Assembly: GCA_034638255.1 (NCBI GenBank)
Contig: JAWPGT010000007.1
Location: forward strand, 434,001 to 498,000
DNA length: 64,000 bases
Direction of reading: 5' to 3'
Source: Coprinus comatus
Lineage: Eukaryota > Basidiomycota > Agaricomycetes > Agaricales > Agaricaceae
Shown here: piece by piece, positions 10,403-21,981 of the stretch
Layout of the letters: each line of letters opens with the position of its first letter
Position numbering within the stretch: the stretch's first letter is position 1
Translations under genes and position numbers: made by a program
Notes under the pieces: model-generated
Told to the model about the DNA's origin: nothing
Seen by the model: only the letters and a program-made list of their open reading frames with translations
The model's database searches: none

Positions 10403-11020
10403 CTGTGGTATGAGTTTATAATGAGAAGATTGATAGAGCTTGGTTATCGATTTAAAGACCAAGCCATAAAGTATAAAAGTAGGGGTAGACGAGATAGACT
10501 TTTTATTAAGTCTAGACGAAGAGAGAGAGGAGAGAAAAATGTAAGGGTGAGTCAGTTATTGAATAATGTAGCAAATACATATACTTGGCATCTAGATCCC
10601 ACGTTGACCGGCGGAACAGATATCCGCATGACCTACCTATGAAAAGTATAACTCGGGTCATTCGTATATGTGGTGAGCACATAATAACGTAATGGTATGA
10701 GGATTTACGGCATACATGGGTGTTTAGAAGGGATTTGGACCTACTTTGGACTTGGACTGCTCTCGGATGTCCGGTGTGTCCCAGGCATCTTGACAGTCGA
10801 CGCTTCTGGTGAAGTTGTTATAACTTCCGTGTGATAGCCCCCTTCATGACCAGTTTACTTGAAAGCAGTGGATGCATTAACGCTTCCAGAAAGTAATAAG
10901 AGCAGGAATCAATATTTCAATACAAGGACAATGATATGTACACAGAAAAGGAATATATGAACACCGATTATTTGAGTTGGGAGATGTGGTGTTGAAGGTG
11001 GGGATAATAATTCCTCTCCT

Positions 11021-11508
11021 TCATCCTCTCAAATTACGAATGGTGTTTCCGTAATAGAAACCAGTGGTGGCAGAGGTAAGAGCAAGAACGAGGGGAACAG
11101 GTCCTTTAGCAACTCGAGGCAACGAGGATAATAGGAGAATAGCCGATGCACCTAGTATGACAGAGGAGGGAAAATGAAGTCAGTTTGCCTTCCGCTAGTA
11201 GTAGTGTAAGATGCACTTGCCTAGCGCAGCTTCAAGACCGTTTGGTCCGCCTTTACGGATGGCATCTGCGCTCCAGAGGTATAGAACACCAACACTGTTA
11301 TTGACATTAGTATGGAAACTATGATCCGAAGTATGCAAGTGCTTACCCAACACCAGCTACCAATGAAGGTATTGAACGTGTCCTATAGAAACCACTCACA
11401 CCACCAACGATGCAGAGACCTCCCATGGCATAAGCGGGGTATGCGGACTACAATCATGGCAAGTTATAGTCAATATTCCTAAAGCAGGGTACCGGATTCA
11501 GTTACCAT
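11021..11508 (-). CDS. TMEM14 family small membrane protein
   Basis: The conceptual protein has about 105 residues. After the start it reads SAYPAYAMGGLCIVGGVSGF, then TRSIPSLVAGVGVLYLWSAD, KGGPNGLEAALGASAILLLS and KGPVPLVLALTSATTGFYYG, ending NTIRNLRG at 11021. It has glycine-rich hydrophobic helices spaced as in TMEM14/UPF0136 proteins. These are inner-mitochondrial or ER membrane proteins, and animal TMEM14C is tied to porphyrin transport. The initiator is unusual: ATG at 11506-11508 is followed at once by a GT donor, and the second exon begins TCC-GCA-TAC after a 3' splice site. The third intron (11152-11220) uses a GC donor (CTAG|GCAAGT). Both joins keep the frame and rebuild the family sequence. 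A shorter product starting at the internal Met of AMGGLC is possible but less likely. Confidence 0.8.
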
Positions 11509-12329
11509 TTTGTCAAAAAAAAACTGTAAATGAGGAAATTTGGGTTGTGAAGTGGAAGGATCAAATAAACAAGTCGTGGAATGCCAACCCCGAAGTTATA
11601 GCGCCTGTGCGGAGACCGTCCCCACATGTCATGCCCCACAATAGTAAGCCGGTATCAATTATGGCACGTTCACGTGGGAATCGCGTCTGGCCCAACATCT
11701 AGCCCCTAGCTCGTTCTTTACCACAAACCGGCCTCATATAATGCGGCTTGAACTTGCCAGTACCTTGGCTATAAGCCGACTGAGCGAACCAAGTCCACAT
11801 AGCTCTCAACTTTACAGTATTTCGAGTAGCATAAGAAATACCAGAGAAATACCAAGTATTGCCAAGTTCCAACTCTTGGCGGTGCTGTGACGGAAAACAC
11901 AAACCTGGGCCTGAAAATTAAAAATTCTGTATATCTTTTTGCCGAAAGGTTTGGGAGAGATTCGAAAGTGGGTCATTACATACTGACGTCACTGAAGGAT
12001 ACCCAACAAACATTTTAACTAACCGCCGGCTGTACATTACCGTCTGTGGGTCCTCGATAGTTGAGTTAAATATATAAACGTTGCCTTCTCATCGAGCACT
12101 TGAATGAAGTGTACATGGTGCTGCACGCAGACAACTCTGCTCCAGACTAATTTTATTTTTCTCGGACCTTAACTTGAACGGGATATAGTTGTGGAGGTAA
12201 ATACTAACACAAGTAATAAAAATAAGAACTTCGGCATCTCTGCTATTGGTAATACCCAAACCATTTCCCCACTCGGCAATTCCAATTCCAATTCTCCATT
12301 TACCTATCCCAGTCCTCTACTACCCAAAT
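11509..12329. other. intergenic region, no supported gene
   Basis: These 0.8 kb lie between the TMEM14 promoter side and the 3' end of the AA9 gene. The longest ORF (11699..11902, minus) has no recognisable motif and no splice-linked partner. It holds the upstream region of the TMEM14 gene. Confidence 0.5.
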
Positions 12330-13343
12330 TTACGCACTAACAGATCCACCTGTAGAACCAGACCAAACACTACCACCAGGAGCAACATATCCACTCGCAT
12401 CTTGTTCATAAAGATTCCATACAATACCTGGAGTTTGAGGATTATATGCACCAGGCCAAGAAGTTCCACCAGGTAAAGAAAGTTGACCGGATGAGGTGAT
12501 GGTAATTTGTGTACAAGACATATAATTTTGAGCTCCTCGAGATGGATCATTGGCGTAAGCTACATTTGCTTCATGAAGAGCAACGATTTCAGCTGTAAGA
12601 ATAATTATAGGTCAATATATTCAAATGTGTTTTTTGTTTTGTGAATAACATTAGGTTTTAACATACCTCGTAGAAGGTAATCACCAGCTGGAAGATCTGG
12701 AATGTTAACACTATGTTTTCCACCTGAAGTAATTAATTTATCAACACCCCAAGATCCTCCACTATAACCATCTGAGAATAATTTCGTCCAAGAATTTCCT
12801 GAAGCAGGAGCGATCCAAACTTGAACTAGTATATAACAAGTTTTTTTTTCAGTCGGGAGGCCTCAACGAAGAAACGGAATATTTTAAATACATACCTGGT
12901 CCTTTATGCGAGGCAGCAATGATATCGTCACCGCGACTTTACATCAAAATAAAATAAAATCGAAATCAGTTCAAGAATTGGAAATTGTATTCCCATGTAC
13001 CTATCGTGGTACCATTCGAAAGTGACTTTATCTCCAGCCTTGACAGATACCCTTCTACCAACAGGATTATTATTGACATTACAAGTCATAGCAGCAGAAT
13101 TCAAGTCTTTCACTGGGTTATTGTTGGGTGGTGAGCGAATCTATTTAGAAAGAAAAAAAAAAGATGCCAATATGTAAACCTTTTGGGAAAACGACCATCA
13201 AGAGATTAATACAAAAAACTAACATATTGATTACGACCGTCCCCTTGATCAACACCATTAACCCAAACACCGTATACTTGACAGTGGGCAAAGGTGGATG
13301 CGATGAGGGAAGAAAGAAGTATAGCGAGAGTGAAAGTCTTCAT
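12330..13343 (-). CDS. AA9 lytic polysaccharide monooxygenase, secreted
   Basis: This is a copper enzyme that oxidatively cleaves cellulose or related glucans outside the cell. A signal peptide [19 protein letters not shown] precedes the mature N-terminus [17 protein letters not shown], so the copper-binding His is residue 1. The second copper His is in [11 protein letters not shown] after [26 protein letters not shown] and the cysteine in YMSCTQITI follow, then the axial-Tyr region [11 protein letters not shown]. The protein ends VSA at 12330, with no CBM1 module. There are several short introns, and the joins at [10 protein letters not shown] and WYHD-S|RGDD keep frame. Its length of about 230 mature residues is normal for single-domain AA9. 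A TATA box lies 74 bp upstream. Substrate choice (C1 or C4, cellulose or hemicellulose) cannot be read from sequence alone. Confidence 0.93.
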
Positions 13344-13416
13344 TGTGTTTCTGAATCTGAACTGGAAAAAAGGCTCAAGCTTTGAGTGAAGAAAAGTTAA
13401 GAAAATATGGCTACCA

Positions 13417-13422
13417 TTTATA
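13417..13422 (-). promoter_or_regulatory. TATA box of the AA9 LPMO gene
   Basis: On the minus strand the sequence reads TATAAATGG, 74 bp upstream of the AA9 start codon at 13343. That is a normal distance for a TATA-driven, probably inducible, secreted-enzyme gene. Confidence 0.6.
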
Positions 13423-13761
13423 CAAGATCAGCGGATAAATAACTCCAAGTTACTCCACTACCATGCAAGCTCGAGGAGGAGTTGAGTTGATTGGGGTTGT
13501 TAAGACATTGAGGCTAAGGGACCGACAATATGCCTAAGGCCCCAAGCTTACCATGGTGAAGGAGTCGGATCTGGGAATGATCAATGGAAATCCAATATTG
13601 GAGCATTCTGATAGACCGAAGAATCAATTCCTGAATTCTCCCGAAAAACTGAGACAAAGAATGGAGCAGTTTTATTACAGGACACAACATACTACTTCTA
13701 CAGCTCCTAATATTTTTGTCAGAACCTAAACACTGGAAAAACCAATGTATACGATCATACC

Positions 13762-15605
13762 TCAGAGCCCTCTACTTCTTTTCCTCTGCCTCGGATCATT
13801 GGTACCATCTTCTTTCCCCGCTTCATTCTGAATTCTCTCACCAGTCTGAGCAAGCCGTTGGACTACGGCATCCCACATAGCGTCGTTGACACCTTTTGCT
13901 TTCCCAAGTAGTTCCTTGAGTTGTAAAACCTCCGACTCTAACTCAGAGATTCGGACTTTCGCTGCTTCGGATTGAAAACAGGAGCAGCTGCTTCATTTTT
14001 GCCAAATGTGGGTTGGGTAAAGAAAGCATGGTCATTAAGGAATTCTGCTTCGCTGTACTCTGTTGTGTCATCTTGCAGGGGCTATAATGTAATCTGAGTT
14101 ACAAGCCTGAAATTCGACAATTGTCATTCACTCACATTGAATTTTGTATGCAACATCATCGTGATCTCATGAGCATCTCGTGCTCTAGCATCTTTCATTT
14201 TTTGGAATGGTAGTACGGGTTTTGCAGGGACAGCATTTTTAGCGTCGGTCATATTGTTAAGTTTGAGGTCCAAACTGACATGGCCAACAAGGTCGGGAGG
14301 TTTAAGAAGGGTCGTAAGGTATGTTATTGAGTAACCTTTGTGTGAAGTAATGGTTCGGAGGAGCTGATGAGACGGTAGGTCATAAAGGTGTATGATGCCA
14401 CTTTCAGTACCAACAAGTAGGAACGCCGAGGTCATCGAGATCGCAATTGAAGTGACTTTTTCCCTATTTCGATTATTGTCAAAATTAAGCCAATTGGGAC
14501 CATGGAGGAGCTCACTGGATGGATATCAGCCTCTGCTTTTGCGAGCTATTTTCTTCCGAGTCAACATGGATAATATCACTGGTACCTCCGCCTCCGACTG
14601 CTTCAATGATTTGTTCACCATGTCCATTTTTAGTTTTTCGGTAGAGATTTACTCGATGTATTGTCCCATCCGGTGCCGCTGCAAAGAATACTCTCTCTGT
14701 AACATCCCATGCTAAATGTGTTATTACTTGAGGAAATTGGAAGGTAGTCAATAACTGTCCAGATGATATGTCCCATATCTATTATCCATGGTCAACATAA
14801 CGCCACAAGGTTATACCGAGTTTCTCACTTTGACTGAATGATCCATTGATGATGTTAGTATGCGAGTTGTCAAGGATGTACCTACGCCACATTGAATATC
14901 GGTGATAGGTAACGTATGGTCGGACAATGTGATATGGGGTGTAGGCAATTCGGTTTGCTCATCGTTGCTAACCAATCTATATGAAGAGATCAGTAAAAGT
15001 TACTTCCAAGACGACAGCCAGCTTACCTTGCAACCAGCCATACATTTACTGAAGAGTCATCGCTTCCGGAAACAAGAACTGTACCATCATTCGTGAATCT
15101 CAGAACATTAACGCGGCGATAATGAGCGTCCCAAGAGTTGAAAAGAATTCCAGAGGCAATCTACTTGGAATGAGAAACCGGGTGATTGATGAGGAGACTG
15201 TTGCGGACCTCCCACAAATATATTCTTCCTTGAGCTGTCCCTCCTGCACAGTAGTCACCGTTTTTGTCGATGGCTATACATGACAACTTTTCAGGAAGTA
15301 CGATTTTAAGTGCAATTTGGTCCTAAAACTAATATGGTGAGCTAGTGGATAACGAGTCATTGGAAGCAGCTTACTTTTTGAAAGTTGTATACGTTGAGAA
15401 TAGGCTTGTCTGGCTGTGCAGAAAGAATGAAGCCTCCTTCGTTGCTCTTGGATTCGAAGACCGCGGTGCAATAACTGAGAGCACTTGTCTGTTTAAAGGA
15501 TGCTAGAGTGGTTGCATTCTGTATGTCGTGCAAGATGATAGAGCCTGCACCATTTTCCTGGGCCTGCGGTGCTGTTGCGCACAGGACGAGTTCCTGTAGT
15601 CGCAT
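13762..15605 (-). CDS. IPI3: Ipi3/WDR18 WD40 protein of the Rix1 complex, apparent 1-nt frameshift
   Basis: Ipi3 works with Rix1/Ipi2 and Ipi1 in ITS2 processing and 60S subunit maturation, and in pre-replication complexes. The start MRLQELVLCATAPQAQENG is at 15605. It is followed by SIILHDIQNATTLASFKQTS and QPDKPILNVYNFQK, then WD40 blades such as DGTVLVSGSDDSSVNVWLVA, TSSMDHSVKIWDISSGQLLT, WDVTERVFFAAAPDGTIHRV and TSAFLLVGTESGIIHLYDLP. The C-terminal part after a short intron reads PLQDDTTEYSEAEFLNDHAF and GKNEAAAPVF. There the frame breaks. As given it stops at about 13938-13940, but adding one T to the T4 run (coding strand, 13975-13978) continues into SEAAKVRISELESEVLQLK, a coiled coil. 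This ends NDPRQRKRSRGL at 13762. The helical tail is expected in Ipi3. The gene is divergent from the DnaJ gene (179 bp). Confidence 0.85.
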
Positions 15606-15784
15606 TCTGTCTAAGTTGAGAGCACCAAATCTCGATCTGTAAAAAAGGTGTATGTGCACGTGACCAGCCCCAACATACCAATTATATGCTAAGTTGGGAT
15701 CTAGGTGGTTGCGGGGTATCCAGAACATTCTCAGCGCCAACTGCAACTTGCTCTTAACCACGTTGCACTCAATCCTTAACGGTC

Positions 15785-17352
15785 ATGGCTACAAATCTGT
15801 ACGAGCTCCTCGAAGTCACCAAAGACTCTACTGTCGACGAGAGTGGGTGTCCATGACATCATGTCGCTTAGTTTGCATCCTAACACGCTCCTGGCAGTCC
15901 GCAGAGCGTACAAGAAGAAAGCTCTGAAGACACACCCAGATAGACTTCCTCAGGGATTCACAATAGAACAGAAGCAACAGGCAGAAGAACAATTCAGAGA
16001 GGTTAATCATGCATATGAGATATTGATATCGCCAGAGAAACGCAGGGTATCTTTCATTCCGTCCCCCTGCTTTGCCCTTTACTCATCGATCTACCAGGAA
16101 TATGACACTCACGGCGTATGGCCACCCCCAGAGCCTGCTCGGGGAGACTTTGAACACTTCTCAACCCATGGTTTTCATGACCCCTTTGTCCATCGCCACC
16201 GCCACACGGATTTCCAATCATATGCATTCCGCGATCCATTTGAACTTTTCAACTCCATCTTTGGCGAGTTACATGATGATCGTGGCTTTGGCTTCGGTTC
16301 TTCAAATTTCCACACCAGTCCCTTCATGTCATTTCCATTTGGACAGGGAGGCATGTCTGGATTTGGAGGACCTGTGTTTTCATTCGGAGGACCGTCTTTT
16401 TCTCAAAACATTATCTCATCGTCCTTTGGCGGTGGTATGAGTGGAAATTTCGGAAATTTCTCCTCTTCTGAAAGCTTCTCCACCTCCACTATAAATGGTG
16501 TGACCACATCAGTTCACACGAGGAGAGACGCAGATGTATGTGATCTACTTAAACAAGTATTTTGCTAAGGCTAACGTTCTCTAGGGTACCGAGCATATAA
16601 CTAAGACATATCCTGATGGACGGAAGATTCATACGGTTAATGGGGTTGAGCAACCTGTTCAAGGACAGATTCAGGATAATGCCCAACAAATCCACTACAT
16701 ATCCCAGGGGAGTGAAACCAGGAATCCAATTTCATCACGCCGTTCTTCTGAACGTAGGACAACTGTACTTCCGCGACAGGAGCGTGTCCCTTCTCAATCC
16801 TCTTCAAGCCGTCGTAGCACACGAAGCCAACATGTTCATGGTCATCAAGGCTCTTCTGTTTATAACGATCCTTATGAAACTGCACGCCAACACCACGAAT
16901 CGCCAACCGTATCGAAGTACGGGCGTGATGTTCCAGTTCCTCAACCTCCTAATATAGATGACATGAACATTTATCGCAACGATAGTGACAGGTCCAATGT
17001 ACCGTTAGGTAAGATCTTAGCGTGTCGTTTTGTAACTGTACTCAAATCCCACTTTAGCAACTGACAGATATCCCGAGCGGGGAGAGAAATGTAAGTGTAA
17101 CCTCCCTTTGTCCATTGTTGGTTTCTGCGGTGCCTTGACGAGAATATTATGCCAATCATTTTGCCTGTCCCGTTAGCCTATAGAGAGCGAGTCTCTGAGC
17201 CTCCAGGTGATTGTTTATTACGATCTGGTTACTGGTCACAAGAAACTCATATTAAAGTATCAACAGAGTACGAATATGACCCACAGGAAGATCAAGCTCA
17301 AGCTCATCGTCGTCCGTGGTGGCCAAAAGGTTTTTCATCCAAGAAGCATTAG
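15785..17352 (+). CDS. class B DnaJ (Hsp40) co-chaperone with Gly/Phe and Ser-rich regions
   Basis: J-domain proteins stimulate the ATPase of Hsp70. Exon 1 reads MATNLYELLEVTKDSTVDE. After an intron the J domain continues IRRAYKKKALKTHPDRLP with the HPD motif, then EVNHAYEILISPEKR. A region rich in Gly, Phe, Ser and His follows (FELFNSIFGELHDDRGFGF, FGGGMSGNFGNFSSSESFST). It carries SFSTSTINGVTTSVHTRR and THTVNGVEQP-like phrases reminiscent of DNAJB6-type proteins. After that comes a Ser/Arg-rich tail ending PWWPKGFSSKKH at 17352. There is no zinc-finger domain, hence class B. At least four introns keep frame (VDE|IRR, RDAD|GTEH, VPL|ATDRYPE, GEK|SYRERV). It shares a 179-bp divergent promoter with IPI3. 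Specific partner unknown. Confidence 0.85.
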
Positions 17353-17860
17353 AAGTTGAACATGATCCAGTTTTATATATGGAATGTTCTTGATCCTGAA
17401 TTGTAAAGTGTATCAGTTTTCATTTTGTTTTCTCGCTTTCATGTCCTGTTACGTTACCTCACCCGCGGACGCTGTGTAATATGTATATGCATTTCTGCTT
17501 TGTTCGATATCAAACCAGGTGTTATGCCACTCCAAATCAGTTTATCAATGTCGAACTTGTTTTACAGACTATGATATCATAAGAAATTGTCGTTTTTGAT
17601 TTATATATGAGTTCGCATCCTCTCGATCGGAAGAGTAAGAGGTTTACCACGGAGATTTCTGGTGTTCTAGAAGATGAGCCATGGAGATATATGTTTTTTC
17701 CACCGGAATGTTTGAACAATGAACAGTCGTGGCTACCGGTAGCCTTTTCAAATTACGAACAATACGATCCGAGACTGACCATATTCAATATTTATACCTC
17801 TTATAAACTGTGAGATACGGAGAAGCAGCTGGAAAACAATCGTATGATAGTGAATCCTAA
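17353..17860. other. convergent intergenic region, no gene seen
   Basis: This is the space between the 3' ends of the DnaJ gene (+) and the first F-box gene (-). Short ORFs on both strands lack motifs. It presumably holds both 3' UTRs. Confidence 0.55.
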
Positions 17861-19771
17861 TTATTGTTCTTCTTCTGCATCGTTGTTAAGCCATTCCTCC
17901 AACTCTTCATTCGAGTCTTCAGCTCTGAGAGATTCCAGATCACCCAACAACACTTCCTTTATCCTCTTTCTAATATATCTAAGTCTCCCATCCGTCAAAA
18001 CTTGATCACCAACATCATCATAATCTGCAGATACATCTATGCTTTTTATTGGCAATGATCTTTGCATGCATATCCTTAAAAAAAACTTGAGCGTTAACAA
18101 GTAATTATTCCCCTCGAAAATTGCTTCATGGATAATGATACGTTTGAGTTGAGCAAATACGGTAGCCGGTGGAAACACGAAAGGAGATTCTTTTCTAGCA
18201 ACCAGTGATGAGGAATTTTGATCTTCCACAGTTTTTCTATCCTTCTCTTCTCGAATTGCTTGGCACATTTTTTTGAAATCGGGCATCCATACTTCATCCA
18301 AGTATAAATGAATAAGTTTGGGAAATTTCCCAATTGTCTCCCGGAAGATTTGCCATTCAACAGGACATCCAGTAGCCCGGAAATAGAGTACGTCCGAATT
18401 ATTGATCCTGGTAACTATCTCCTTCCACATACGCTCAAAAAAAGTTGGATCCGGAAGTTCTAAAAAGTCGATTCTTACGACTGGAATATCAGAAGCCTTT
18501 TCTAATTCCTTGTCGTTCATCTCAAGAGCCATTGTATTGAACTTCTGAGTTGACTCACAAAAGACATAGGCGAATTGAAAAGTGCGGAATTCAGATGGCT
18601 AACGAGTGTCTCCACTGGCAGCTCTGTATATCATTCCCCCAACCGACGAAAGAATAGAATTACAACCCTCCAAGTTCTCGTTGTGGTCGAGACTAATCAA
18701 CAGTTTAATCTCTGTTCTTGCAGGGAATCGGATATGGCGTAGAAACGCGGCACACTCTGGAGTCCTGGAATGAATGACGAGCTTTTCAAGTTTCAAGAAT
18801 GTGAGAGGTTGGCTGTGTGACACTGGAAGGGAGTTTATTAGTTTGAGGATACGGAGGTCAGGCAATTTAATTAGAGCTCCAAGCATTTCTTTGAACTCTG
18901 AGGATCCGACTACATATACGTTCCTCTGGTTTTCAAGATGGAGCTCTGTCAGGCCACTGTGTTTGAAGAGGGCAGCTCTCCAGGAAAACCCAAAACCTTC
19001 CAGTTCGATACGTCGTAAGGAATGGGCCTCTTTGAATGCTTCATTTGGAATCGCGATCATGGGACGGGCCGCGATATGAATCATATAATTGGGACCAAAG
19101 ATTCCATAGCAGTTTGTAAGAGAAACTGTTTGAAGAAGAGGAGCAGGGTTGAGAAATGATTCTAACACTTTCTGGAAGTCGTCGTGAGGGATACTTTGTT
19201 TTTTGATTATGAGGGTTTTGATACGAAAGAAGTGGTTATTAAGGACTCTTCCCAGCAGAGGCATCATGCGTAGAATGGTAAAATTGGCTTGTACGTGTAC
19301 CTGGACTGTCAGTGCAGCGTTCTTCGAGTACTTCAGCATCTCGCGGACTGTTTTGCGGTTGGAAAAGATAGGAGTTGCCCACAAAGTTGGACAGTCGAAA
19401 GTCACTTCTCTCCAATAATGACATACGCGTCCAACTCGCATCCATTTTGCTTGGGTTCTGGGACAAACGTCAACACCTTCATTGTATAAATCTCGGAGGA
19501 ATATGAATATCCTGGCTAGGAGTTCCGTGGGTATCCCATATGTTATTGATAGTTCATTGCGCTTCTTTTTCAACACAAACATTCGTTTCTGGCGTTCGTT
19601 AATCTCGAAATGGACTGTATCCATCTCACGGTCGATACTTTGTCGCGCAACGCGTGCAGTTTCATCACCCCCGAAAGGGGTTTCATACGGTGAGGGTGGG
19701 GAGACTATTGGAACTATTAATTTCAATTGGAGACGGACCGACTATAACTTACCTTTCTCCTGTGATACCAT
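17861..19771 (-). pseudogene. F-box protein, paralogue 1, interrupted by an in-frame TAG
   Basis: The likely start is ATG at 19771 (MVSQEK, then a GTAAGT intron, then SPPSPYETPFGGDETARVAR). An ATG at 19726 is the unspliced alternative. An N-terminal helix is followed by the F-box: LSITYGIPTELLARIFIFLR, QAKWMRVGRVCHYWREVTFD and CPTLWATPIF. F-box proteins recruit targets to SCF ubiquitin ligases. A leucine-rich-like part follows with LTELHLENQRNVYVVGSSEF. At 18599-18601 a TAG stops the frame after YRAASGDTR. The same frame then continues without another stop as PSEFRTFQFAYVFCESTQKF to the acidic end NNDAEEEQ at 17861, and this matches the equivalent part of paralogue 2 (VQEFHTFRSVSLACSITNEV). 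The gene is therefore a recent pseudogene, a truncated allele, or hit by a sequence error. A shortened F-box product of about 375 residues could still be made. Confidence 0.7.
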
Positions 19772-20062
19772 TTGTATAGTCGTTTTAATGCAAGTAGCTC
19801 AAGCACAGGCTACAGCTCTCATCTACGTGGGAAGAATACGGCATATTTCACGTAATAAGTAAACCTAGATTAACACAAATTATATCTGTGTGTGACGATG
19901 AGATCACTTAGAAAGACATACAACATACTCTGAATACAACATTGCGAATATACCAACTAATTACTTATCACTTCTGAGTTCTGACCGGGTTCATACTTCA
20001 AACTTGAGTGAAAACCCCCCATACTATGATCAGGCAATTCGAAGCATTCAAGGTCACCTGCA

Positions 20063-21981
20063 CTACATCCACCACCCACCACCATCATACATATAATCAA
20101 ATTCTTCCTCGGATTCTTCCTCAAATTCTTCCTCCGAACTATCCGTATATTCCTCCTCCGAATCTAATTCATCAGGACTGACTTCCATTCCATCAACAAC
20201 CACTTCAGGTACCACCTCTGTTAAGAGTTTGAGTTTCCAGTCTTGCAAATTATCAGGAAAGTCTATCACGAGTCGTTCAATTGGAGCATTCATATTGCAT
20301 CGTTGCATCAATATGTCAATATATAACTCCAAGTTAAACCATTCATTTCTACGGAAGTTTCCCTCAAGAATTTTGACCGTCTTGAGGCTGGTAAACAGGG
20401 TGGGACTTGGGAACTCCAAGTCGGATTTTCTTTTTCCCAAGGAATAATGATTGTCATTATTTGCTAGCAGTGATGTTTTGGAACTATCCCAGTCCTCTCT
20501 AATTGCTCGGAAGACATCCATTGTATCCCCACACAACTCCAAGGTACTGAGCTTCGGGAGTTTTGCGATCGTTTCTTTGAAAGTTAGGTCGGCAAGGGAT
20601 GAACGAACTATTTTGAAACGCTGGACTTCGGAGAGATTGAAGTGAGTAAAGATATCCTTCCAGAGCCGTTCGGAAGTTGATTGAGGAAGGTAAACATAAA
20701 CTTGACTGAACAAGATCGTAACTAGGGGATCGCCTTTAAGCTCTTTTCCCTTATACATATCAAGTCGAACCTCATTTGTAATGGAGCAAGCCAAAGATAC
20801 TGATCGAAAAGTGTGGAATTCCTGAACATTGTTACCAGCGGGCTTCTTCATCATTTGACCAATCACCGAGATGATAGTGAAATAAGCCTCAAAGTCCGGG
20901 CTTCCTCCTATGTCAGGACGTGGGGCTCTTCCGAACAAATTAATCCGAACGTTGGCAGGGATTTTGATATGGCTGAGGAAAGCAGCACAACTTGGAGCAA
21001 CTGAAGAAACCTCCAACCGCTCTAGGTCCTTGAAAGTTAAAACGCGAGACTCGGCTTCGGACGGTATAACAAGTGGAAGGGAGTCCAATAATTCAAGGAT
21101 ACGCAAGTTAGGCATGTTTTCCAAAACATCAAACATTTGAACAAATCCTGACGGAGGGACTGATTGAAGGTGAAGCTTGGTTAAACCCCTATGTTTGAAA
21201 AGACCACTTTGCCAAGTCAACCTGACGCGATGAAGTTCAAGTGAGTGCAGAGAGGTTGCTTGCTCGAATGCTTCGACGGGAAGGTTCATCATCGAAGGTG
21301 AGCAGTTGTTTTGGGTAGTGAAGGAAACTGTCTCGAGTTGAAAAGGAGCTGAACCGATGAACGACGTTAACATTTTTACAAGTCGTTCGGAACTAGAAGC
21401 AGTTCTAAAATGGATATTGAGAGCCCGGATGCGAGAGGGTTGGATGAGAGTGTTTTCGAGTTGATCCATGTTTTTCGTGGACCAATTACGATAAGATAAA
21501 ACTGCATTTACTGTGAGCGCGGCCACCTTTGAGCGTTTCAGCATTTCTTCAGCGAGTTCAGGGTTCGCGAAGATAGGGGCTGACCACAAAGCGGGACAGC
21601 CCAATGCAACTTCTCTCCAATGGTGACATACATGTCCGACCCGCATCCACTGGACTTGTATATAAACAGGCTGGTCAATGAAGTACTCTTTATGCAAGTC
21701 CCTGAGGAAAACGAAGATTTTGGCAAGAAGTTCCGGAGGTATCACATAGACAATGGATAGCTCGTTATGTCTTCTCTTTAAATTTCGTATCTGACCTTCT
21801 AGTTTTTCGATGTCACTGTTGATGGTGTGCCGAGCAGCACGAACAATTTCTCCGCCGTCGAAAGGAGCTTCATACGGCAACGAAAGGGCTTTCACAATTA
21901 AAAATACCATTTTTCAGAATCATCATACGACATAAAACATGTATGGATACACCTACCTCTTACTCCTAGTGTATTAGACAT
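20063..21981 (-). CDS. F-box protein, paralogue 2
   Basis: The likely start is MSNTLGVR at 21981. An intron follows, joining to LSLPYEAPFDGGEIVRAARH. The intron-less alternative starts MVFLIVKA at 21910. The F-box reads LSIVYVIPPELLAKIFVFLR, QVQWMRVGHVCHHWREVALG and CPALWSAPIFANPELAEEML. About 400 residues follow with repeated short leucine-rich patterns (TSLHSLELHRVRLTWQSGLF, MPNLRILELLDSLPL, LPKLSTLELCGDTMDVFRAI). They end in a strongly acidic Glu-rich tail before DYMYDGGGWWM at 20063. The protein is a probable substrate receptor of an SCF ubiquitin ligase, with unknown target. Flanking genes 17861-19771 and 22488-24530 share the whole architecture. This copy is open throughout and is the best reference for the family. 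Confidence 0.82.

Noticed and set aside
17537..17813. ORFs on both strands, the minus one containing FKHSG as in F-box paralogue 1
   Set aside because: The similarity ends after five residues and neither ORF continues the F-box pattern. Treated as chance.
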